Below are positions 18,271 to 25,890 of a stretch of DNA of 48,435 bases, one piece after another; the stretch's first letter is position 1; the number at the start of each line of letters is the position of its first letter. The notes beneath the pieces were generated by a model. The model did no database searches. It saw only the letters and a program-made list of their open reading frames with translations, and had not been told where the DNA came from. The DNA is taken from NCBI RefSeq assembly GCF_013055795.1, contig NZ_JABETO010000042.1, forward strand, positions 1 to 48,435. Reading direction: 5' to 3'. Made by a program: the position numbers and the translations under genes. Source of the stretch: Streptomyces sp. I05A-00742 (GTDB lineage Bacteria > Actinomycetota > Actinomycetes > Streptomycetales > Streptomycetaceae).

Positions 18271-19899
18271 TCACTTGACCTTGATCCGCTCGTAGACGGG
18301 CACGCTGAACTGGTTGAGCATCACGTCGGAGATATCGGCGGTGTAGCCGGCGTTGCCGTTCTGGTACCAGAGCGGGATCGCCGGCATGAGGCCGGCGAGG
18401 ATCCGCTCGGCGTCCTGGAACTTGGCGACCGCCTTCCCGGTGTCCGACTCCGCGTTGGCCTCGTCGACCAGCCGGTCGAAGCGGGCGTCGCTGAACTTGC
18501 CGTAGTTCGACGAGCCGTCGGTGTAGTACTGCGGCTGGAGAAAGTTCTGGATCAGCGGGTAGTCCATCTGCCAGCCCGAGCGGAACATGCCCGTCATCCG
18601 CTGCTGAGTGATCTTGTTGCGGAAGTCGGCGAAGGTGCCCACCGGGTTGACCCTGCACGCCCCGTCGTCGCCGAGCGCGTTGTTGATGCTGTTGCACACG
18701 GCGTCCATCCACACCCGGTGGGACCCCGTGTCGACATTCGACGTGAGCGTGACCCGCCCGCCCGGCAGCCCGCCACCCTCCTTGATCAGCCTCTTCGCCT
18801 GCCCCGGGTCGTACGAGCAGGCCCCGCCGCACAGCCCCGGCCGGTAGCCGCCCCTGTCCCCGAGGACCGGCGACGTCCAGTCGGTCGCCGGCGTGCGGGT
18901 CCCGCGGTAGATCCGCCGCGTGATCTGCTCCCGGTCGATCGCCATGGACAGGCCCCGCCGCACCTTCTCCATGCCCGCCTTCGACCATTTCCCGTCGTAC
19001 AGCGGGAAGAACAGCGTCTGGAGAATCCCGGCCGGCTGGTTGATGTACCGGTCCCCGATGTCCTTCCTGACGTTCCTCAGCTGCGTGCTGGGGATGTCGT
19101 CGACCAGATCGATGTTCCCCGCCTGGAGATCCGTGTACGCCGTGTTGCTGTCGGTGTAGACCCGGAGCTCCACCCCCGTGTTCTCCGCCTTGTCCGGCCC
19201 CGGATACCCGTCCCACTTACTGAGCCGCATCGCCGACCCCCGGGTGTACGCGTCCACCGCGTACGGCCCGTTCCCGACCGGCTTCCGAAGCCACCCCTCG
19301 TGATCCTCGAAGAACGCCCGCGGCAACGGCGCGAACGCCGCGTACCCCAGCGTGTCCGGCCAGGTCGAGAACTTGGTGCTCAGCTTGACCGTGAACGTCC
19401 TCGGATCCTTGACCACCAGCCCGGACAGCGTCCTCGCGGTGGGCGACCCGTTATCCGGGTGCACTTTTTCATAACCGTCAACATAGGCAAAGAAGGAGGC
19501 ATTCTTCTGTTTGTTGTCCACCAGCGCAGCGTAATTCCACGCATCGACGAAGGACTGCGCCGTCACTTTCTCACCGTTACTGAACGCCCAGCCGTCCTTG
19601 AGCCGCACCGTGAAATTCTGCGCGTCACTCGACTCGATCTTCTCCGCCAGCATGTTCTCCGCGGCCCCGGTCTTCGGGTTGTACTGCTTCAGCCCCCGAA
19701 AGATCAGCGCCAGCACCTTCCCACCCTGCACCTCATTCGTATTCGCCGGCTCCAGCGCGTTCTGCGGATCCCCCCAGGAGGCCCGCACCACCCCGACGGT
19801 CCGCCCGTCGGTACCACCACCGCAGGCGGACGCAGCCGCAGCCGCCAGGAGGGCACACCCGACAGCTCCGCCGACCCGGAACCGCGCGCCTCCTCGCAT
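18271..19899 (-). CDS. Peptide-binding lipoprotein (SBP_bac_5), operon 2
   Basis: This 542-residue lipoprotein has the signal sequence MRGGARFRVGGAVGCALLAA and a lipobox ending at Cys26 (ASAC, then GGG). The start at 19899 is set by GAGGAGG upstream and by the signal peptide; a longer open frame upstream does not look coding. Mature features include RASWGDPQNALEPANTNEVQ, VGNGPYAVDAYTRGSAM and the conserved RRGLSMAIDREQI. Four extra cysteines (LCGGACSYDP and VCNSINNALGDDGACRV) have equivalents in the operon 3 lipoprotein, suggesting two disulfides and a shared ancestor. It is the first gene of operon 2. Confidence 0.93.
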   Translation of the reverse strand: MRGGARFRVGGAVGCALLAAAAASACGGGTDGRTVGVVRASWGDPQNALEPANTNEVQGGKVLALIFRGLKQYNPKTGAAENMLAEKIESSDAQNFTVRLKDGWAFSNGEKVTAQSFVDAWNYAALVDNKQKNASFFAYVDGYEKVHPDNGSPTARTLSGLVVKDPRTFTVKLSTKFSTWPDTLGYAAFAPLPRAFFEDHEGWLRKPVGNGPYAVDAYTRGSAMRLSKWDGYPGPDKAENTGVELRVYTDSNTAYTDLQAGNIDLVDDIPSTQLRNVRKDIGDRYINQPAGILQTLFFPLYDGKWSKAGMEKVRRGLSMAIDREQITRRIYRGTRTPATDWTSPVLGDRGGYRPGLCGGACSYDPGQAKRLIKEGGGLPGGRVTLTSNVDTGSHRVWMDAVCNSINNALGDDGACRVNPVGTFADFRNKITQQRMTGMFRSGWQMDYPLIQNFLQPQYYTDGSSNYGKFSDARFDRLVDEANAESDTGKAVAKFQDAERILAGLMPAIPLWYQNGNAGYTADISDVMLNQFSVPVYERIKVK

Positions 19900-20450
19900 G
19901 GGGCTGCCTCCTCGGGGTGGCGGGTCGGGGTACGGCGGGGACGCCGGGGTGTAGGCCCAAATATCACGGATCTGATCACTCGGTGCACTTTCACAGGCGC
20001 TGAATGTGCGGCTCACCGGGGAGAAACCGCCCGGATGCGGGAGCGGGAGTGCCGACGCAGCGCGGGAGTGGAGCCGGGTGGCGACCACGCCCGGAGCCCG
20101 CATCCTCGGACTCCGCAGCCGCCCCGCGCCGGGCATCGATGCGAAAGGAAGCGTTGGGCAATCACGCCCCATTCCCTATCGGATCGCGATTTCCCCCATA
20201 CAAAGAGGGGGAAAGTGTCGCATCACCGTCTGGGCGTCGTGTCCTCGTCGACGCACCAAAAGGTGTTACCGGGCCTCAGGGCCTTCCGATTTTCCAGCAC
20301 CACTCCGCACCAGTCTCGACCATGTGCGCTTGGGTGACCACGCAACGTGGACGGGCACACCCGACATCCGGCACGAAGAGGGATATCTTCTCGCAACGCA
20401 GAGACGCGACGGAAGGGGCTGGCTATTACCACCATTACCCGCAGCACCCT
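19900..20450. other. Divergent intergenic region upstream of operon 2 and the lanthipeptide locus
   Basis: This 551-bp stretch lies between the operon 2 lipoprotein start (minus strand) and the precursor 1 promoter (plus strand). It is less GC-rich than its surroundings. I see one clear inverted repeat (listed separately) and no supportable gene. The operon 2 promoter must lie here, but no convincing hexamer pair stands out. Confidence 0.55.
20190..20214. promoter_or_regulatory. Inverted repeat, possible operator or isolated hairpin
   Basis: An 8-bp perfect stem, TTTCCCCC (20190-20197) with GGGGGAAA (20207-20214), encloses a 9-nt A-rich loop. It is about 240 bp before the precursor 1 promoter and about 290 bp before the operon 2 lipoprotein start. 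It could be a protein-binding site or a terminator. The role is unknown. Confidence 0.35.
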
Positions 20451-20480
20451 TGATCGATGCAGTTTCCCGTCCCTACTGTC
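20451..20480 (+). promoter_or_regulatory. Promoter of lanthipeptide precursor 1
   Basis: TTGATC (20451-20456) and TACTGT (20475-20480) are separated by 18 bp, resembling a vegetative HrdB-type promoter. The precursor 2 gene has the matching pair TTGATC/TACAGT with a 17-bp spacer. In both cases the -10 element ends about 76 bp before the start codon and is preceded by CCC. The repeated arrangement is the main evidence. Confidence 0.65.
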
Positions 20481-20556
20481 GCCGCCAATCCGATCGAGAA
20501 CTCGGTATCCGGCTCGCGCGGTCCGCCGACCATGCGACGAAAGTCAGGAGATTTCC

Positions 20557-20727
20557 ATGACACACACGAACTCGCTCGACGTCGGCCAGGGGTACCTGGA
20601 CGCCACGGAGCTGGACCTCGACGTCAGGATCACGGAATCCGACGTCACCGCCGACTTCGACCGCAAGGCCCTGACCACCACGGGATGGTCCGGAGGTGTC
20701 GGCTACGCCCGCTGCGGGGGTTGCTGA
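20557..20727 (+). CDS. Class I lanthipeptide precursor 1 (LanA, FxLD-like leader)
   Basis: This 56-residue peptide starts at the ATG at 20557, with CAGGAG six bases upstream. The leader (MTHTNSLDVGQGYLDATELD) leads into an LDLDV box at residues 19-23, similar to the FNLD/FxLD box that LanB enzymes bind. SDVTADF (28-34) follows and is mirrored in precursor 2 as SDMAATDF. The likely core is the C-terminal half: ALTTTGWSGGVGYARCGGC. It has Thr40-42 and Ser45 as dehydration sites and Cys53 and Cys56 as ring partners, so at most two (methyl)lanthionines. The terminal Cys is unusual. No clear protease site is visible. Cleavage point and rings are inference. Confidence 0.85.
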   Translation: MTHTNSLDVGQGYLDATELDLDVRITESDVTADFDRKALTTTGWSGGVGYARCGGC

Positions 20728-20741
20728 CAGCCCACCGACTC

Positions 20742-20773
20742 CCCCCGGAAGGCGCTCGTCCGCCCTCCGGGGG
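20742..20773 (+). terminator. Attenuator hairpin between precursor 1 and its LanB gene
   Basis: A 13-bp stem with one mismatch (left arm 20742-20754, right arm 20761-20773) has a 6-nt loop and is followed by CTTTT. It lies 14 bp after the precursor stop and 34 bp before the LanB start. Partial read-through would give far more precursor mRNA than enzyme mRNA, a common arrangement for RiPP operons. Confidence 0.75.
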
Positions 20774-20807
20774 CTTTTCATGACTCAGCACCCAGCGAGG
20801 GGGACAG

Positions 20808-23800
20808 TTGCGGTACGACCATTACGAGACGGTGGGGCCACTGTCGGTCCGCATGGCCGGTGCTGCCCACGACCGGCGTCTCCCGCCCTTCGATGCGACG
20901 GATCCGTTGCCGTACGTCCGGTCACTCGCCGCCGACCCGCTCCTCCGGGAAGCCGTCCAGGTCGCCAGCCCCGATCTCGCCAACGTCCTCGACCGGATCG
21001 ACACCGGCATCCCTGTCAGCCCGAAGCGCCTTTACAAAGTTGCCCTGTCGCTCACCCGGTACGCGCTGCGCCACTCCGGCAGGACGACTCCCTTCGGGCT
21101 CCTCGCCGGTGTGACCACCGCACGCGTCGACCCGGCCCCGGGCGCGGAAATCCACGGGCCGGGCCGGAAGGCGGTCCATCTCGACGGGGCGTGGCTGGAC
21201 CGCCGCCTCCGGATGTGGCTGGAGGTGCCGAGTGTCAGGCACCGGACCGATGTGGTTCTCAACGATCTGTGCCGCGTGCACGGCGGGCGGCTCCTGGTGC
21301 CCGCCGGGCGAGACGAGGTCTCGGTCCGGTGTACCTCTCTGGTCGACTGGGTGCGCGACGCCGCCGCCACCGCCCTGCCCTACGGCGAGTTGTTGGACAA
21401 AGCGACCGCCGCCTTCCCCCATACACCGGCCGAACGGATCGACGCCGCCCTGCTCGTACTGGTCCGCAGAGGCTTCCTGCTCACCTCCCTCGATCGCCCC
21501 GACCCTGGCGAAGCTACGCTGGATCGCATCGAGGCGGCCGTCGAGGCCGATCCCCAAGCGGCGGCGGAATTGCACGGAATACGGGCAGCCCTCCGCTCCT
21601 ACGCGCGGACGCCGCCCGGTGAGGGCGGCGAGGCGCTGCGCCGGGTGTTCCGGGTGACGGGCACCGAGAACGGCCCGGCACCCTCCGTCCCGAACATCAG
21701 GGTGGATCTCCGCATGGACGCCGACGTCCGCGTGCCACGGGCCGTCACTGATGAGGCGGAACAGTACGCCTCGGCGATGAGCGGCATCGAGTGGAACCGG
21801 TCGGCTGCTCCATATCTTCCGGCCTACCGCGCAGCGTTCCTGGAGCGTTACAGCACGGCCATGGTGACGCTCGGCGAGCTCGTAGACCCCCAGCGCGGCC
21901 TCGGGTTCCCCGCGTCCTACCGGGCGCCCTTCGCCGACCAGGTGGTACCGACGCCCGGCTCCATGCACGGTGATGCCATCCGCGCCCGGCGCCGGCTGAT
22001 CACCGAGCTGGCACAGGAGGCCCTGGCCTGTGACGGTGACGAACTGCGGCTCACGCCCGAGGTCATGGCTCTCCTGACGCCGGAGGAACCGCGGAAGGCG
22101 GGGCCACGGACGGTCCCGCACACGCTGGAACTCTGTTTCCAGCTGTTGTCCGAGAGCTCTGACGCCCTGGCCGGTGGAGAGTTCAAGCTGATCACCAGCC
22201 CTCACCCCGGTTCGTGGACCGCCGGCGCGACGACCGGGAGATTCGCGGAACTCACGGAGACCACCGACGCACTCGCCCGCCTGATGGGGACTCTTGACGA
22301 CGGGGATACCCTGGCCGCCCAGGTCGTCTTCCGCCCCCACACCCCCGGTGCCCTGACCGCGCTCCAGGTGCCCCGCCTACTGCCGCATCTCATACCCGTC
22401 GGCACGTTCTCCGCCGGTGACGAGCCGGGGCGGCTCGACTGGCGCCGCCTCCTGGTCAGCGGCGATGCCTCGGGCCTATGGCTCACCGACCCCGACACTG
22501 GACGCCGCGTCCTGCCGGTGGTCCCGCACATGGTTTCCGCCACACAGGCGCCGGATGTGGCACGGTTGTTGCACGACCTCGCCCACGGCGGTTCCCAGGC
22601 CGCGCCGGCCTGGGAGTGGTATGGCCTGGACGATGACTTCCTCGTCCTGCCGCGGGTGACATTGGGCAAGGTGGTCGTCTCCCCGAAGCGCTGGCTCGCC
22701 GACAGCAGACTGCGCCGGGCCGCCGCGGACCCTGAGGTCTGGGATGACGCCGTAGCCGGCTGGCGAGACCGTCACCGTGTCCCCGAGCGGGTGCAGATTG
22801 CCCGGGCGGATCGCGGTTTCGGGCTCGACCTCGCAGACGCCTGGCACCGGACTCTGCTGCGTCACGAGGTGCTCGCGGGCGGCGCCCTGCGCATCGTCGA
22901 GGACCCAACGGCCGACGGCCGGGGCCTCGGCTGGGCCGCAGGGCACAGTACGGAGGTGGTGATTCCGCTGGTTCACCGCTCACCGAGGGCCGACGCACCG
23001 CCACGGCCCGGGACGGTCGCATCGTTCCCTGGGCGGACGGCGCCCCACCGTGCCGAGGTTCGTACCCGCCACCTGCCGGGTGAGGAGTGGCTCTACGCCA
23101 AGCTCTACGCGGCGGAGAACTTTCACGACGAGCTCTTGGGCACTCATGTACCACTCCTGCTCCACGACATCGGCGCCCACGTCGAACGGTGGTTCTTCAT
23201 CCGGTACCGGGACCCCGACCCCCACCTGCGCCTCCGGTTCCACGGCGACGCACGGGCGCTCTCCTCCCGCGTCCTGCCCGAACTGGCGCGTAAGGTACGC
23301 GGGTTGCAGGATGCCGGACTGGTCAGGGCGATGACGCTGGACGCCTACGAGCCGGAGACCGATCGCTACGGCGGCCCCGACGCCCTGCCGCACGCGGAAC
23401 GCCTCTTCCACCTGGACAGCCGGTCGGCCCTCGCCCAACTCGCCGCGCGGCCCGGTGCGTCACCGATTCCCGACGCTGTCCTGGCCGCCGCCAACCACGC
23501 CCTGCTGCTGGAGACTGTATACGGGCCGGATTGGTGCTCCTGGGCGGCCGAAGCGTTCGCGAAGGGGCACGGCCACACGGCATACCAACGACACCGTGAC
23601 CTGTCCCGCCGGCTCATCGCGCCGGGCCGCACGGCGGCGGCGCTCGCGGGCCGCCTCTCCCTCCCCGCACTGGCGGACCTCTGGTCGGAGCCCGCAGCGA
23701 TCGCAGCCTGCGACCTGCCCCTCCCTCAACGTGACCAAGTTCTCCACTCCCTGCTGCACATGCAATACGTCCGGTTGCTGGGCCTCGACCCCGAGGGCGA

Positions 23801-23897
23801 GGAGTGCGGGCGCGCTATTCTGCGCGGCGTCGCGCGGGACTACCTCGGGCGGCTCCAGCACACCCGATGCCCGGCCGGCGGACGAGGCGAGGGGTGA
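20808..23897 (+). CDS. LanB 1, full-length lantibiotic dehydratase
   Basis: This 1029-residue enzyme has both LanB parts in one chain. The N-terminal glutamylation domain (about residues 1-700) includes SLTRYALRHSGRTTPFGLLA near 82-101 and LELCFQLLSE near 440. The C-terminal elimination domain (about 740-1010) includes LPGEEWLYAKLYAAENFHDE and WFFIRYRDPDPHLRLRFHGD, holding the RxR pair seen in NisB. By family, it transfers glutamate from glutamyl-tRNA to Ser/Thr of the precursor and eliminates it, forming dehydroalanine or dehydrobutyrine. The TTG at 20808 follows GAGGGGG. The start aligns residue for residue with LanB 2 through MRYDHYETVGPLSVRMA. It is coupled to the next gene (stop overlaps the LanC ribosome-binding region). 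Confidence 0.93.
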   Translation: MRYDHYETVGPLSVRMAGAAHDRRLPPFDATDPLPYVRSLAADPLLREAVQVASPDLANVLDRIDTGIPVSPKRLYKVALSLTRYALRHSGRTTPFGLLAGVTTARVDPAPGAEIHGPGRKAVHLDGAWLDRRLRMWLEVPSVRHRTDVVLNDLCRVHGGRLLVPAGRDEVSVRCTSLVDWVRDAAATALPYGELLDKATAAFPHTPAERIDAALLVLVRRGFLLTSLDRPDPGEATLDRIEAAVEADPQAAAELHGIRAALRSYARTPPGEGGEALRRVFRVTGTENGPAPSVPNIRVDLRMDADVRVPRAVTDEAEQYASAMSGIEWNRSAAPYLPAYRAAFLERYSTAMVTLGELVDPQRGLGFPASYRAPFADQVVPTPGSMHGDAIRARRRLITELAQEALACDGDELRLTPEVMALLTPEEPRKAGPRTVPHTLELCFQLLSESSDALAGGEFKLITSPHPGSWTAGATTGRFAELTETTDALARLMGTLDDGDTLAAQVVFRPHTPGALTALQVPRLLPHLIPVGTFSAGDEPGRLDWRRLLVSGDASGLWLTDPDTGRRVLPVVPHMVSATQAPDVARLLHDLAHGGSQAAPAWEWYGLDDDFLVLPRVTLGKVVVSPKRWLADSRLRRAAADPEVWDDAVAGWRDRHRVPERVQIARADRGFGLDLADAWHRTLLRHEVLAGGALRIVEDPTADGRGLGWAAGHSTEVVIPLVHRSPRADAPPRPGTVASFPGRTAPHRAEVRTRHLPGEEWLYAKLYAAENFHDELLGTHVPLLLHDIGAHVERWFFIRYRDPDPHLRLRFHGDARALSSRVLPELARKVRGLQDAGLVRAMTLDAYEPETDRYGGPDALPHAERLFHLDSRSALAQLAARPGASPIPDAVLAAANHALLLETVYGPDWCSWAAEAFAKGHGHTAYQRHRDLSRRLIAPGRTAAALAGRLSLPALADLWSEPAAIAACDLPLPQRDQVLHSLLHMQYVRLLGLDPEGEECGRAILRGVARDYLGRLQHTRCPAGGRGEG

Positions 23898-23898
23898 G

Positions 23899-25218
23899 GT
23901 GCCTACTTCCGCACACCGCGCCGCGGCCCTGTTCGTCGTCTCGCGGACGCTTGAAACGCTCGCCGATCCCGCGTCCGTGGCGGCCGACGTCGGCTTCCCG
24001 GACGACCACCTACGGCGAGACCACCCGGACGATCAGCCACTCTGGTCCGACCTCTCCATGGGTGGCTTCCCGGGGCTCTCCCTCGCGTTCAGCGCCAGCC
24101 GTGCCGGGGCCGTCGAGCATGCCGGCCGCACCCACATGTACTTGTGCGCATCCCTGACCGCGGCGAACAGGACTGCGGAGGGAACCGGCCTCTATGCGGG
24201 CCTTGGTTCAGCCGCTTTCGCCGCCCTAGTCGCTCATCGGGCCACCGGCGGATATCAGAAGGCGCTCGACCGGTTCGACGAGTACCACCGGATTCTGGTT
24301 CGGAAGGCTCTGCCTCGCGACACGCACGAACCCGTCGCGACCAACGGCGAGTTCGAGACCATCCGCGGCCTGAGCGGCATCGGCCGCCATCTGCTGGCGC
24401 GTGGCGCCACTTGTGAACCCGAGCTCCGTGCCGTCCTGACGTACCTCACCACCCTGGCGACAGGCACCGTCACCCACGAAGGCCACCAGGTTCCACGCTG
24501 GTGGGCACGGGCCATCCCCGAGAAAGGCCGGGAGTCGGACTTTCCAGCCGGGCATCTCAACCTCAGCCTGTCGCATGGCGTGTGCGGACCCCTCGCCCTG
24601 CTCTCGCTCGCGTGGCGGGGCGGCTTCGTCGTCGAGGGCCAGCGCGAGGCCATCGAGAACATCGTCAGCCTCCTGGAAAGCTGGGCCGTGCCCGAAGGCG
24701 ACGGCCTCCGCTGGCCCTTCCACCTCTCCCTGGCGCAGTGGGCCGCCGGCCCCGCAGCACTCGACCTGCCTCGGCAGCGCCCCTCCTGGTGCTACGGCGC
24801 TCCCGGCATGACCCGCGCCGTCCAACTGGCCGCCCTCGCTCTGGACCGCCCCGACTGGCACGACCTCGCCCACCGCTCCCTGCTACCACTGCTCACCCGC
24901 CCCGTGGCCACCTGGGGCCTGGAGGAAGCCGCACTCTGCCACGGATCGAGCGGCGCCCTCCACCTCTTCGGGCTGCTCAGCGAGCATATTGACGACGACC
25001 GGCTCCGCATCGTCCAGGACGAGCTGGCGGCCCTCACCATCAGCCACTTCCATGAAGACCACCGCTTCGGCTTCCGCGCCGCCCTGACCAACGCCCCCCT
25101 CGGCGCCGATGTGCCCGGCTTCCTCGACGGCGCCGCCGGCATCGCCCTCGCCCTCGACGCCTACGCGCACGGCGGCCGCGCGCACGCCGGCTGGGACATG
25201 GCGCTGCTGGTCGCCTAG
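23899..25218 (+). CDS. LanC 1, lanthionine cyclase
   Basis: This 439-residue protein starts at a GTG at 23899, one base after the LanB 1 stop, with GAGGGGTGAG as ribosome-binding site. LanC motifs are all present: the catalytic histidine in LSLSHGVCGPLALLSLAWRG (near 222), zinc Cys in SWCYGAPGMTRA (near 296) and the zinc Cys-His pair in LCHGSSGALHLFGLL (near 345). The repeated segments fit the alpha/alpha barrel, and the end (AHAGWDMALLVA) is almost the same as in LanC 2. By family it joins Cys thiols to dehydrated residues to make (methyl)lanthionine rings. The natural substrate is presumably precursor 1. Confidence 0.93.
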   Translation: MPTSAHRAAALFVVSRTLETLADPASVAADVGFPDDHLRRDHPDDQPLWSDLSMGGFPGLSLAFSASRAGAVEHAGRTHMYLCASLTAANRTAEGTGLYAGLGSAAFAALVAHRATGGYQKALDRFDEYHRILVRKALPRDTHEPVATNGEFETIRGLSGIGRHLLARGATCEPELRAVLTYLTTLATGTVTHEGHQVPRWWARAIPEKGRESDFPAGHLNLSLSHGVCGPLALLSLAWRGGFVVEGQREAIENIVSLLESWAVPEGDGLRWPFHLSLAQWAAGPAALDLPRQRPSWCYGAPGMTRAVQLAALALDRPDWHDLAHRSLLPLLTRPVATWGLEEAALCHGSSGALHLFGLLSEHIDDDRLRIVQDELAALTISHFHEDHRFGFRAALTNAPLGADVPGFLDGAAGIALALDAYAHGGRAHAGWDMALLVA

Positions 25219-25547
25219 CGGAGGGACGAGCAAGAAACCGCCACCTAAAAGATCCGATCTCTTCCCGATTTACCAGGGCATGTGATTCCAGCAATCGGCC
25301 CACATATCACCCCATCAGGGCCCGCTTGCCGGACACCTCGAGCCGCGCCAATTCCTTTGAGGCGGAAACGGGATCTCACTCCAGAAATTACGCGACCGTC
25401 CGCTCCCTCCTGGGAGCCGAGCGTAATAAATCACACGGAGAAAATCGTCCTCAGGTCGGAAGTCACGATATGGCGGACAGCAGCGGAACGCCGCCGAATT
25501 CGGTTCATGCACCTTTCCGACCCACCGGAGAACTCCACTCACCCCCC
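25219..25547. other. Intergenic region between the two lanthipeptide units
   Basis: This stretch after LanC 1 is noticeably richer in A/T than the genes around it. I see no strong terminator and no ORF with a ribosome-binding site. A third precursor was looked for and not found. Confidence 0.55.
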
Positions 25548-25576
25548 TTGATCACGCCTATCGACAGCCCTACAGT
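25548..25576 (+). promoter_or_regulatory. Promoter of lanthipeptide precursor 2
   Basis: TTGATC (25548-25553) and TACAGT (25571-25576) are 17 bp apart. The context (CCCTTGATC and CCCTACAGTC) and the distance to the start codon match the precursor 1 promoter, so the second unit has its own copy of the same type of promoter and need not depend on read-through from unit 1. Confidence 0.65.
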
Positions 25577-25653
25577 CATGGCCAGTTCCCGGTAAGAAAT
25601 TGCGCAGAACACGGAACTTTTCCGTGCCCTGCGCCAAAATAGGGAGGCATCTC

Positions 25654-25815
25654 ATGACGCATATGAACCTGCTGGACGAAATGACCGAGTCCGCTGCTCT
25701 GGACCTCGACGTCCAGATCTCCTCCGACATGGCGGCGACGGACTTCCACGCGGTCAAGGGCCCCACCTCGGGCCACGCCTTCGCCGAGGCCGCGGACCCG
25801 ACCTGCTGCTGGTGA
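25654..25815 (+). CDS. Class I lanthipeptide precursor 2 (LanA, FxLD-like leader)
   Basis: This 53-residue peptide starts at an ATG after AGGGAGG with 6-nt spacing; an in-frame ATG three codons later is less well placed. The leader shares with precursor 1 the start MTH, the LDLDV box (residues 16-20) followed by x-I-S, and SDMAATDF (24-31). The C-terminal part, KGPTSGHAFAEAADPTCCW, is unlike precursor 1. It has Thr38, Ser39 and Thr50 as dehydration candidates, adjacent Cys51-Cys52 as ring partners, and a terminal Trp. Thr50 next to Cys51 is too close for a normal ring, so Thr38 and Ser39 may pair with the two cysteines. Ring pattern and cleavage site are inference. Confidence 0.83.
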   Translation: MTHMNLLDEMTESAALDLDVQISSDMAATDFHAVKGPTSGHAFAEAADPTCCW

Positions 25816-25821
25816 TCCCGC

Positions 25822-25848
25822 GCCCGGGGGTCTTCACGGCCCCCGGGC
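25822..25848 (+). terminator. Attenuator hairpin between precursor 2 and its LanB gene
   Basis: A perfect 9-bp GC stem, GCCCGGGGG (25822-25830) with CCCCCGGGC (25840-25848), has a 9-nt loop and lies 6 bp after the precursor stop. It takes the same place as the hairpin in unit 1 although its sequence differs. It should limit transcription into LanB 2 or stabilise the precursor mRNA. Confidence 0.65.
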
Positions 25849-25890
25849 ATTCCGCATCACCGGAGACACCCACCTGTGAAGGAGCCGGCC

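Noticed and set aside
20190..20214. The inverted repeat as a proven terminator
   Set aside because: It is far from both flanking genes' 3' ends (both genes are transcribed away from it), so it was kept only as a possible regulatory site.
25282..25595. Short ORFs between the two lanthipeptide units
   Set aside because: No ribosome-binding sites, no leader motif, and they overlap the precursor 2 promoter.
25876..25890. GTG at 25876 as the LanB 2 start
   Set aside because: The TTG at 25891 has AAGGAG at the right distance and gives an exact N-terminal alignment with LanB 1.
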